DNA of 64,000 nucleotides from Labilithrix sp. (GTDB taxonomy: Bacteria > Myxococcota_A > Polyangia > Polyangiales > Polyangiaceae), in NCBI GenBank assembly GCA_019637105.1, contig JAHBWF010000009.1, positions 1 to 64,000 on the forward strand. The letters are read 5' to 3'. The position numbers and the translations under genes are program-made. A model generated the notes under the pieces. It was not told the DNA's origin, did no database searches, and saw nothing but the letters and a program-made list of their open reading frames with translations. Of the stretch, positions 51,380 to 59,244 are shown piece by piece (the first letter of the stretch is position 1; every line of letters starts with the position of its first letter).

Positions 51380-52231
51380 TCAGCGGAGGACGAGGACCCA
51401 GACGTCGTAGATCGCGTGGGTCCACACGGCGGCCGCGAAGCCGCGCGTCACGTAGATGAGCGTCAGGATCAAGCCGAGCACGGCGCGGAACGTGAAGCTC
51501 GTGAGCTTGAACTCGTCCGAGAGCGGGCCGACGTAGTGCACGCCGCTGAAGATGAGCGCGCACGCGATCGCCCAGCCGCACATGACGAGGAGCGAGCGGA
51601 ACGAGAACCCGCTCGCGGCCGCGCTCGTCCCGGAGAGCTCGACGCGCTGCTTGCCGAACATCCAAACCAGGATCTTCGCGCCGACGCCGAAGAGCAGGAC
51701 GCGGAAGGTGAGCTCCTCGTAGAAGCCCGCGCCGAGCGACATGATGAAGCCGACGAAGCGCCCCTCGCTGGCGAGGCTCCCCGCCGCGGCGGCGAGGCCG
51801 GCCTGGCCGTCGCTGGCGAGGCTCCCGACCGTCGCGACGCCGGCGCCCGCGAGGCTCCCCGACGCCGGCGCGACGCTCGCGAAGAGGCTCCCGACGACGA
51901 GGTTCGCGACGAGCGCCATCACGAACGCGTACACCGTTCCCTCGACGACGATCTGAAGGAACTTCCGGGGCCGGAACGCCTGCCCTCGACCGAGCAGGGC
52001 GAACGTGCCCGCGAAGATGACGCCGATGCAGAGCGTCCCGAGCAGGTACCTCGTCTTGTCGCCGGCGCTCAACGTCAAGAGCGCCCCGGTCACCACGTCG
52101 GTCGCGTTCTGGACGCCGAGGAAGACGACCGCGAGGTGGTAGACGAGGAAGATCGGCAGCGTCAGGCCGAGATCGACCCAGGCGCCGGGGCGGTCGCGGA
52201 GACGATCGGTCGTGAGCGGGACTTCGGCCAT
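51380..52231 (-). CDS. CPBP-family intramembrane metalloprotease with repeat insert
   Basis: Membrane protein of 283 aa with about seven helices. CPBP/ABI motifs: EExxxR at 172-177 (YEELTFR), His232 in FSGVHYVG and His272 in WTHAIYD, so the catalytic set is complete. Between helices (residues 115-158) there is a low-complexity insert with repeated GSLA units (GSLAGAG, GSLASDG, GSLASEG). This is odd for the family and is not seen in typical members. Homologues cleave membrane-bound anchors or process peptides; the substrate is unknown. Confidence 0.85.
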   Translation of the reverse strand: MAEVPLTTDRLRDRPGAWVDLGLTLPIFLVYHLAVVFLGVQNATDVVTGALLTLSAGDKTRYLLGTLCIGVIFAGTFALLGRGQAFRPRKFLQIVVEGTVYAFVMALVANLVVGSLFASVAPASGSLAGAGVATVGSLASDGQAGLAAAAGSLASEGRFVGFIMSLGAGFYEELTFRVLLFGVGAKILVWMFGKQRVELSGTSAAASGFSFRSLLVMCGWAIACALIFSGVHYVGPLSDEFKLTSFTFRAVLGLILTLIYVTRGFAAAVWTHAIYDVWVLVLR

Positions 52232-52370
52232 CGATGCTCCCGCCTAACGTAGCAACCGACGGGACACCTGGCCCAATCCCGGCGGAGCCGGGCCGCGACG
52301 CCTCGACTCGGCGCGCCGCGGCCGCGCGGCCCAGGCCGCGTGACCGAGGTCACGCGGCGCGGGGGTCGCG

Positions 52371-53126
52371 TCACCAGTAGACGCAGCCGAACGCGTTGCA
52401 GGACGAGCCGGTCGACGAGCGGTAGGCGCTGCTCATGCCGTAGCCCCACGCGCGTCGGCTGAAGCAGTTGCCGTAGGCGTCGCAACCTTCGACGTAGCCC
52501 GGACCGCCGACGACGTAGCCCGGACCGCCCGGACCGCCCGGACCGTAGCCCCCGCCGATGTAGCCCGGACCGCCCGGACCGTAGCCCCCGCCGACGTAGC
52601 CCGGACCGCCCGGACCGTACCCTCCGCCGACGTAGCCCGGACCGCCTGGACCGTAGCCTCCGCCGACGTAGCCCGGACCGCCCGGACCGTACCCTCCGCC
52701 GACGTAGCCCGGGCCGCCTGGACCGTAGCCTCCGCCGACGTAGCCCGGACCGCCCGGCGCGTACCCGGGGCCGCCGAGCATCTCGCCGCCGGGGCCGAGC
52801 ATCTCGCCGTCGTAGCCGGGCCCACCGATGGCCTCGCCACCAGGACCGATGGCCTCGCCGCCGGGGCCGAGCATCTCGCCGTCGTAGCCGGGCCCACCGA
52901 TGGCCTCGCCGCCGGGGCCGGACTCGCGCGGAGCGCGCTCGTCGTGTTCCGGCGGCGGCGCCGCCTCGTCGCGATCGCGCGCCTCATCCGACGACGAGTC
53001 GAGCGCGTCGTCCAGCTCGAGCGCTTGCGCGCTCGAACGCGCATCGTCGACCGCGCTCGCGCACCCCCCGAGCGCGACCAGCGCGGTCAGAGAGGCGACC
53101 GTGAACGAACCTCGATTGAACAACAT
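52371..53126 (-). CDS. Gly/Pro/Tyr repeat lipoprotein, 251 aa
   Basis: Start ATG at 53126 with GAGGAGG five bases upstream. The signal ends in ALGGC (Cys22). An acidic segment (25-68) follows, then GPGGEAIGGPGYDGEMLG repeats (70-118). Next come six near-identical 12-residue units PGGPGYVGGGYG (124-195). It ends in a Cys-containing tail (GCDAYGNCFSRRAWG) and CNAFGCVYW. Gly/Tyr-rich repeats form flexible, often adhesive or elastomeric chains. The Cys tail could cross-link. The next gene on this strand upstream has a similar design. No family is recognised. Confidence 0.75.
   Translation of the reverse strand: MLFNRGSFTVASLTALVALGGCASAVDDARSSAQALELDDALDSSSDEARDRDEAAPPPEHDERAPRESGPGGEAIGGPGYDGEMLGPGGEAIGPGGEAIGGPGYDGEMLGPGGEMLGGPGYAPGGPGYVGGGYGPGGPGYVGGGYGPGGPGYVGGGYGPGGPGYVGGGYGPGGPGYVGGGYGPGGPGYIGGGYGPGGPGGPGYVVGGPGYVEGCDAYGNCFSRRAWGYGMSSAYRSSTGSSCNAFGCVYW
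52542..52757 (-). repeat. Six 36-bp tandem repeats (PGGPGYVGGGYG units)
   Basis: Six consecutive 36-base units with few synonymous changes encode residues 124-195 of the repeat lipoprotein. Copy number could vary between strains. Confidence 0.8.
52773..52919 (-). repeat. Imperfect direct repeat encoding GPGGEAIGGPGYDGEMLG units
   Basis: Two long near-identical copies plus partial copies encode residues 70-118 of the same lipoprotein. The DNA copies are almost exact, which suggests recent duplication. Confidence 0.7.
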
Positions 53127-53300
53127 GAAGACCTCCTCGAGCGTGGTTTGATCGGCGCGAGGAGCGGCTACGCGACGGCGGCTCCCCGCGCATCGCTGCG
53201 TGAACCCGTCACGTCCGCGTAGCCGCTCGGGCGCCAGGGTCCCGACGGCGCGCGCGAGCTCTCGTGCGAGGCGCCCGCGCGCGCGCGTCGGTGGTCGCCG

Positions 53301-53924
53301 TCACCAGCAGTTGCCCCAGGCGCAACCGCCGCCCCAGCCCCAGCCGCCGCCCCAGACGGGACGTCCGCCCCAGCCCCAGCCGCCGCCCCAGCCCGGGCGT
53401 CCGATCCAGCCGCCGCCCCAGCCCGGGCGCGCGCCCCAGCCCCAGCCGCCGCCGCGCCAAACGCCGCCTCCCCAGCCGCCGCCCCAGCCGCCGAGGCGAC
53501 CGCCGCGGAAGCCCCACCCGCGCCATTGCGCGTCGGAGGGCTCCCCGGTCGCGTCGGTCTCCGCCTGGTAGTCGTCGCCGTAGTCGGCGGCCTCGTCCGC
53601 GTCGGCGGCCTCCGCGTCGGTCGGGTCGGCCGACGTCGTCGCGAGGTCGCCCGGCTCCTCTTTCTCCTTCTTCGGCTCCTCGGCCTTCTCTTCCTTGGGT
53701 TGCTCGGCCTTCTCCTCCTTCGGGTGCTCGGCCTTCTCCTCCTTGGGCGCCGCCGGGTCCTCCAGCTCCTCCTTCGGCGGCTGCATCTCGTCGTGCGAGA
53801 GCGGGTCCGCGGTCGTATCGAACGGCTCGTCGGCCGAATCGGCGGTGGGACTGGCGCATCCGCCGAGCGCGAGCCCGACTCCAACGGCGAGACTCGTCAA
53901 CGTCATGGACTTGAGCGTGAGCAT
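53301..53924 (-). CDS. Gly/Trp-rich repeat lipoprotein, 207 aa
   Basis: Start ATG at 53924 with AGGAGG eight bases upstream. The signal ends in ALGGC (Cys23). Acidic/lysine repeats PKEEKAE (about 60-90) and an acidic linker follow. The C-terminal half is a Gly/Trp/Arg chain (GGGWGWGGRPVWGGGWGWGGG) ending CAWGNCW. It is similar in layout to the neighbouring repeat lipoprotein: lipid anchor, acidic spacer, Gly-aromatic repeats, C-terminal CxxxxC. The two likely arose from one design and may be partners on the surface. Function is unknown. Confidence 0.75.
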   Translation of the reverse strand: MLTLKSMTLTSLAVGVGLALGGCASPTADSADEPFDTTADPLSHDEMQPPKEELEDPAAPKEEKAEHPKEEKAEQPKEEKAEEPKKEKEEPGDLATTSADPTDAEAADADEAADYGDDYQAETDATGEPSDAQWRGWGFRGGRLGGWGGGWGGGVWRGGGWGWGARPGWGGGWIGRPGWGGGWGWGGRPVWGGGWGWGGGCAWGNCW

Positions 53925-54290
53925 GTTCCGTGACCTCCTTCGCGACGCCGCTCTGCATCGCCGAAGCCACGCGCGTAGCTCTTTCGCGCGGCGATCTCTC
54001 GCGCTGGATCCGGTCGGGCCGTAGCCGTACGCGCGACGGACGACCCGCTCCCGGGAGCGACGCGACGCGCACGCGTTCGCCCCCTCTACGCGCGTGAAAA
54101 CGAGCCCCGACGTGGATCGGCACGTCGGAGCCGGCGCGTGGTGCGGCGCGCCGGCGTCGATCTCATGGTCACCGCTGTCCCGGTGCAGAGTGTCCGCTTC
54201 GGCGCGATTGCACGCGCACAAATCGTCCCACGGCTGGGAATGATCCCGACGCGCGGCGTTCGAGCGGCGCGACCGCGCCCGGGCGCGGGC
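53925..54290. other. Intergenic region with inverted repeat
   Basis: No gene is supported. CCGACGTG (54105-54112) and CACGTCGG (54121-54128) form a perfect 8-bp inverted repeat with an eight-base spacer, about 180 bases upstream of the Gly/Trp lipoprotein. It could be an operator. No clear -35/-10 pair was found. Confidence 0.35.
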
Positions 54291-55292
54291 TCAACCCGGG
54301 CGGAGGCGGTAGACGATCGCGACGATCGCGACGACCCAGAGGACCAGGTTCAGGACGAACGGAACGTCGCTCAGCATCTCCTGCGTCGGGCTCTCGGCCT
54401 TCCGGCCGCGGCCGACGCGGCCGGACACGAGCATGAGGAAGCGCGCGATCCCGAACACCGTGAACGGCACGGTCAGCCAGAGCTTGTCGCTGTGGAAGAA
54501 GGACTGCGTGTCCTTGTCGAGCGTGTAGGCGAGGTACGTCGCGGCGGTCGCGAGGCCCGTGATCGCCAGCGCGGCCGTGAGCGACGACTTCGAGTAGGCC
54601 TCGAGCGCGGCGCGCTGCTTGCCGGCGTGCTCGCCCTCGAGCTCGTGGCGGCGCTTGCCGAAGCCGAGGAAGAGCGCGAGCAGCGCGGTGCAGGCGAGCA
54701 TGTACCAGCTGACCTTCGTGTCGGTGGCGAGGCCGCCGGCGACGACGCGGAGCACGAACCCGAACGCGATGAGGCCGACGTCGAGGAACGCGACCTTCTT
54801 CAGCTTGAAGCTGTAGGCGATGTTCTCGACGAAGTAGAGCGCCGCGACCGCGGCGAACGCCCAGTTGAGCTCGAGGAACGCGACGCCGAGCGCGACGACG
54901 ACGAGGAGCGCGGCGAACCCCTTCGCGAGACCCTCCGGGACGGCGCCGCTGGCGATCGGTCGATCGCGCTTCACGGGGTGGACGCGATCGGCCTCGACGT
55001 CGACGAGATCGTTGATCGTGTAGACCGCGCCCGCGAGCAGGCAGAAGACGGCGGTCGCGAGGACCGCCTTCCCGGCGACGGTCAAGTTCAGCGTGGGATC
55101 GCCGCTCGCCGCGGTGCCGAACAAGTCCTTGTGAAAGAACATCGGCGCCATCACGAACAGGTTCTTCACCCATTGATGTGGCCGGATGGTCTTGATGAGG
55201 CCCTTGACCACGGACCCGCGCTTCGCGCTGCGCGATCGTTCTGGGCGCTCGGACTCCAAGACCGTTGTCACCAACTCGTTCTTACACCACAT
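54291..55292 (-). CDS. UbiA-family prenyltransferase (decaprenyl-phosphate phosphoribosyltransferase-like)
   Basis: Membrane prenyltransferase of 333 aa from the ATG at 55292; a GTG at 55211 just before GLIKTIRPHQWVKNLFV is possible. The Asp-rich motif is NDLVDVEADRVHP with KRDRPIASG, and the second is YSFKLKKVAFLDVGLIAFG and VLRVVAGG. This combination and the RPHQWVKN start fit the decaprenyl-phosphoribose synthase branch (Rv3806c type), which provides arabinose donors in mycobacteria. No arabinosyl gene is adjacent, so the role here is open; polyprenyl-phospho-sugar synthesis for envelope glycans is a fair guess. There are nine helices. Confidence 0.85.
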   Translation of the reverse strand: MWCKNELVTTVLESERPERSRSAKRGSVVKGLIKTIRPHQWVKNLFVMAPMFFHKDLFGTAASGDPTLNLTVAGKAVLATAVFCLLAGAVYTINDLVDVEADRVHPVKRDRPIASGAVPEGLAKGFAALLVVVALGVAFLELNWAFAAVAALYFVENIAYSFKLKKVAFLDVGLIAFGFVLRVVAGGLATDTKVSWYMLACTALLALFLGFGKRRHELEGEHAGKQRAALEAYSKSSLTAALAITGLATAATYLAYTLDKDTQSFFHSDKLWLTVPFTVFGIARFLMLVSGRVGRGRKAESPTQEMLSDVPFVLNLVLWVVAIVAIVYRLRPG

Positions 55293-55530
55293 GGCCGGCG
55301 ATCGCACGACCACGAGCGCTGCAAACGCCCCGCCAATCTCGAGCTCGGGGCGGGCGCGCACCCCGCAACTTGACGCGCGGGCCGTCGCGGCGGAAAACCC
55401 CGGCGTGCCGATGCGCCGATCAGCGTCCGACGTCTCCGGAATACCCGGAACGCCCCGGACGAAGCAAGCCAACCTGCACGACCAGGGGGCTCGCCGGAGC
55501 GCCCCGGCGCAGGCGACCCTCGTTCGCGCC

Positions 55531-58500
55531 GTGAACGCCGGCCACGCACGACGACTTCGCGCGTTCGTCTTCGGGCTCTTCGCCCTGCTCGCCGTCGCGC
55601 CCGGGATCGCCTCGGCGGACGTCGGGCAGCGGCTCCCTCGGCTCGCCCGGCTGTCCGACGAGGTCGCGCGCGGTGGGATGCCGCTCGGGTACGTCCCCCT
55701 CCGTCAGATCTGGGCGGACTGGGACCAGGGCGACCCGCAGGAGGTCGAGGCGTCATTGCACGCGATCGCCGGCGATCCCCGCGTCGCCGCGCCGCTGCGG
55801 GTCTACTCGGGGCTCCTCGAGGCGTACGCGCGCCGCCGGCGCGGCGATCTGACCGGCGCGAAGCAGCGGATCCGAGACCTCGGGTTCGTCGGTCGATGGA
55901 TCGTCGCCGGTCCGTTCGACAACGAGGGCAAGTCCGGCCTCGACCGCGCCTTCGGGCCGGAGGACGAGATCGCCGATCCGCTCAGCATGTCCCGCACGTA
56001 CGACGGCAAGGAGCGGCAGGTCGGCAACCGGATGACGCCGGACGTCTTCCCGTACGGCTGGGTCGATCTCGGCGCCATGATGCGCCCGCAGGAGAGCGTG
56101 TGCGGCTACGCGACGACGTTCGTCCGGGACCCGCGCACCAAGTCGGGCCCGCGGCCGTTCTCCGTCTGGTTCGGCGCCAGCGGCGCGGCGAAGGTCTTCT
56201 TCGACGGGCTGGAGGTCGCGAAGGACCCGAAATACCGCGACCTCGACAGCGACCGCTTCGGCGTGACGCTCACGATGCGCGAGGGCTGGCACCGCCTCAC
56301 GGTGAAGGTCTGCGGCGACGAGGACCCGCCGATGTTCGCGCTCCGCCTCGCCGATCCGAGCGGCGCGCCCGACAAGAACCTCGAGGCCGATCCCGATCCG
56401 TCGCACGCCAAGGAGGCCTCCGCGGTCCGCTTCCGCAAGGGCGACAAGCCGCCGCCGCCGGTCCTCGCCGGCCCCGTGCCGGCGTTCGAGAAGCTCGCCG
56501 CCCGCGACGACGCCGCGTCGCTCGAGGCGTACGCGCGGTGGCTCGTGCTCACGAGCTCCGACGACGCCAGCGAGAACCGCGCGCGCGATCTCGCGCGACG
56601 CGCCGCCGAGAAGTCCCCCACCGTGCCGCGCTGCCTCCTCGCCGGAGACCTGGCCGAGAACCGGAACCAGCGCGCGATCTGGATCGACAAGGCCGAGGAC
56701 GTCATCCGCCGCTCTGGCAAGGCGATCCCCGAGCCCGAGCGCATCTCCGCGCTCCTCTCCCGCGCCGGCCACGCCCGCGGCGGCGCCAACTGGCGCGACG
56801 CCATCCCCTACTACGAGAAGGTCCTCGCGCTCGATCCGGACAACGTCCCGGCGAACCTCGCCCAGATCGAGCTCTACTCCGAGGCCGGCCTCCGCGAGAC
56901 CGCGCTCGCGTCCCTCAACGGCACGCTCGCGCGCCGGCCGCGCAGCGTGGCGCTCCTCCGGGCGACCGCGAACGCACTCCGCGAGCTCGATCGGACGACC
57001 GAGAGCGAAGAGGTGACCGCGCGCTACGCGACGCTCCGCTACGACGACACCCAGGTCCTCGAGGGGCGCATCGAGCTCGCCCTCGCGCGACGCGACGCGG
57101 CGCTCGCGAACCGCTGGATCGAGCGGCTCGTCGAGACCAACCCCGACAGCGCGCGCTCCCTCGCGGCCGCCGCGCGCGCCTACGTGGCGCTCGGCGATCG
57201 GCCGAAGGCGATCGCGCTCCACCGCCGGGCGCTCGACCTCGCGCCCGAGGACGTCGCCACGCTGCGCGCGCTGGCCGACGTCTACGCGGTCGGCGGGCAG
57301 ACCGACGAGCAGCTCCGGCTGCTCCGGCAGGTCCTCCAGCTCCGGCCGCAGGAGAAGGACGTCCGCGAGTACGTCGCGCACACCGAGCCCGCCAGGCCGC
57401 GCGCGGACGAGGCGTACGCGCGTCCGTCCGCCGAGTTCCTCAAGCTTCGCGACAAGCCCGCGCAGGGCCGCACGCGGCGCACGCTCGTCGACCTCCAGGT
57501 CACCACGGTCTTCCCGAACGGCCTCGCGAGCCGCTTCCATCAGGTCGTGTTCCAGCCGCTCACCGACGCGGCCGCCGCCGAGGCGCGCGAGTACGGCTTC
57601 GCCTTCCAGGCCGACACCGAGTCGGTCCAGCTCCGCGGCGCGCGCATCTACAGGAAGGGCGGGCAGATCGACGAGGCCATCGAGAGCGGCGAGGGCGCCA
57701 CCGACAACCCCGCGATGGCGATGTACTCGAGCGCGCGGGCGTTCTACGTCCATTTCCCCCGCCTCGATCCGGGCGACGTCGTCGAGCTCCAGTACCGCGT
57801 CGAGGACGTCGCGCACCGCAACGCCTTCGCCGACTACTTCGGCGAGGTCGTGTACATGCAGTCGACCGAGCCGATCGCGCGGAGCGAGTACGTCCTCATC
57901 ACGCCGAAGTCGCGCACGTTCTACTTCAACAAGCCGAACGTCGCCGGCATCGCCCAGAAGGTCGAGGAGAAGGGCAACGAGCGGATCTGGCATTTCACCG
58001 CCGAGAACGTCGCGCCGCTGGAGCCCGAGCCGGCGATGCCGCCGCTCGCCGAGAGCCTCGGCCACGTCCACGTCTCGACCTACAAGAGCTGGGACGACAT
58101 GGGCCGCTGGTACTGGGGCCTCGTGAAGGACCAGTTCATCGCCGACGACGAGGTGCGGAGGCGCGCGCTCGAGATCACCAAGGGCGCCGTCGACGAGAAG
58201 GACAAGGTCCGCGCGATCTACGACTTCGTCGTCCAGAAGACGCGCTACGTGGCGCTGGAGTTCGGCATCCACGGCTTCAAGCCGTACCGGTGCGCGCAGA
58301 TCTTCGCGCGCGGCTTCGGCGACTGCAAAGACAAGGCGACGCTCATCGTCACGATGCTGAAGGAGCTCGGCATCCACGCGACGATCGTCATCGTGCGCAC
58401 GGGCATGCGCGGCGACTTCGAGACCGAGCCCGCGAGCCTCGCGCCGTTCGACCACGCGATCGCCTACGTGCCGTCGCTCGACTGGTACCTCGACGGCACC

Positions 58501-59244
58501 GCCGAGTTCACCGGCTCGAGCGAGCTCCCCGCCATGGACCGCGGCGCGCTCGCGCTCCAGATCAACGAGGGCAAGCCCAAGCTCGTGCACCTGCCCGAGC
58601 CGAGCGCCGCGGAGAGCGTCGCGAGCAAGCGCGTCGAGGCCACGGTGAACCCGGACGGCTCGGCGCAGATCGACTGGAGGGTCGAGGTCTCCGGCTCGGG
58701 CGCGTCGAGCTGGCGGCAGCGCTACCACGCGAAGGCGTCGCAGAAGCAGCGCGTCCAGGAGGACCTCGCCAGCGAGCTGCCCGGCCTCGAGGTGCAGGGC
58801 GTCGTCGCGAGCGACCTCGACGACATCGAGCGGCCGGTCGAGATCCGAGCGAAGGCGAAGGCGCCGAGCTACGCGCGCAGGGACGGCGAGACGCGGACGG
58901 TCCCCGTCGGCGCGAAGGAGCACATGGTCCGCTCCTACGCGCCGCTCTCGAGCCGCCGCCGCGACGTCCGCATCTTCGCCCTCTCCACGCAGGAGAACGA
59001 GACGGTGGTGAAGCTTCCCCAGGGCGCCAAGATCCTCGGCGCCCCCCACGCGGCCGAGGGCACGAGCCCGTACGGATCGTTCAAGGTCGAGACGGAGACG
59101 AACGGCGGCACGGTCCGCGTGAAGACCACGGTGGCGATCACGAAGTCGCGCATCCCCGCGAGCCAGTACGCCGCGTTCCGCGCGTTCTGCGAGCAGGTCG
59201 ACCGCGAGCTCGGGCAGACGCTGACGTATACGGTGTCCAAGTGA
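55531..59244 (+). CDS. Secreted TPR protein with DUF3857 and active-looking transglutaminase domain
   Basis: Giant protein of 1237 aa. The GTG at 55531 is chosen because the signal peptide (RLRAFVFGLFALLAVAPGIASA) begins there; an ATG at 55411 would add 40 unlikely residues. Next is a jelly-roll-like part around RWIVAGPFDNEGKSG. TPR repeats span about residues 430-640 (AIPYYEKVLALDPDNVPANL, AIALHRRALDLAPEDVA). DUF3857 follows (about 650-840). The transglutaminase-like core comes last, with Cys932 (GDCKDKATL), His975 (FDHAIAY) and Asp988 (YLDGTAEF), so the triad is intact. It should act in the periplasm or on the surface. The stop overlaps the next start (GTGA), and the next protein is a paralogue. 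Confidence 0.85.
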   Translation: MNAGHARRLRAFVFGLFALLAVAPGIASADVGQRLPRLARLSDEVARGGMPLGYVPLRQIWADWDQGDPQEVEASLHAIAGDPRVAAPLRVYSGLLEAYARRRRGDLTGAKQRIRDLGFVGRWIVAGPFDNEGKSGLDRAFGPEDEIADPLSMSRTYDGKERQVGNRMTPDVFPYGWVDLGAMMRPQESVCGYATTFVRDPRTKSGPRPFSVWFGASGAAKVFFDGLEVAKDPKYRDLDSDRFGVTLTMREGWHRLTVKVCGDEDPPMFALRLADPSGAPDKNLEADPDPSHAKEASAVRFRKGDKPPPPVLAGPVPAFEKLAARDDAASLEAYARWLVLTSSDDASENRARDLARRAAEKSPTVPRCLLAGDLAENRNQRAIWIDKAEDVIRRSGKAIPEPERISALLSRAGHARGGANWRDAIPYYEKVLALDPDNVPANLAQIELYSEAGLRETALASLNGTLARRPRSVALLRATANALRELDRTTESEEVTARYATLRYDDTQVLEGRIELALARRDAALANRWIERLVETNPDSARSLAAAARAYVALGDRPKAIALHRRALDLAPEDVATLRALADVYAVGGQTDEQLRLLRQVLQLRPQEKDVREYVAHTEPARPRADEAYARPSAEFLKLRDKPAQGRTRRTLVDLQVTTVFPNGLASRFHQVVFQPLTDAAAAEAREYGFAFQADTESVQLRGARIYRKGGQIDEAIESGEGATDNPAMAMYSSARAFYVHFPRLDPGDVVELQYRVEDVAHRNAFADYFGEVVYMQSTEPIARSEYVLITPKSRTFYFNKPNVAGIAQKVEEKGNERIWHFTAENVAPLEPEPAMPPLAESLGHVHVSTYKSWDDMGRWYWGLVKDQFIADDEVRRRALEITKGAVDEKDKVRAIYDFVVQKTRYVALEFGIHGFKPYRCAQIFARGFGDCKDKATLIVTMLKELGIHATIVIVRTGMRGDFETEPASLAPFDHAIAYVPSLDWYLDGTAEFTGSSELPAMDRGALALQINEGKPKLVHLPEPSAAESVASKRVEATVNPDGSAQIDWRVEVSGSGASSWRQRYHAKASQKQRVQEDLASELPGLEVQGVVASDLDDIERPVEIRAKAKAPSYARRDGETRTVPVGAKEHMVRSYAPLSSRRRDVRIFALSTQENETVVKLPQGAKILGAPHAAEGTSPYGSFKVETETNGGTVRVKTTVAITKSRIPASQYAAFRAFCEQVDRELGQTLTYTVSK

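Noticed and set aside
52542..52757. Regular 36-bp spaced repeats that might suggest a CRISPR array
   Set aside because: The units are contiguous, without variable spacers, and lie in frame inside a lipoprotein gene as Gly/Pro/Tyr codons.
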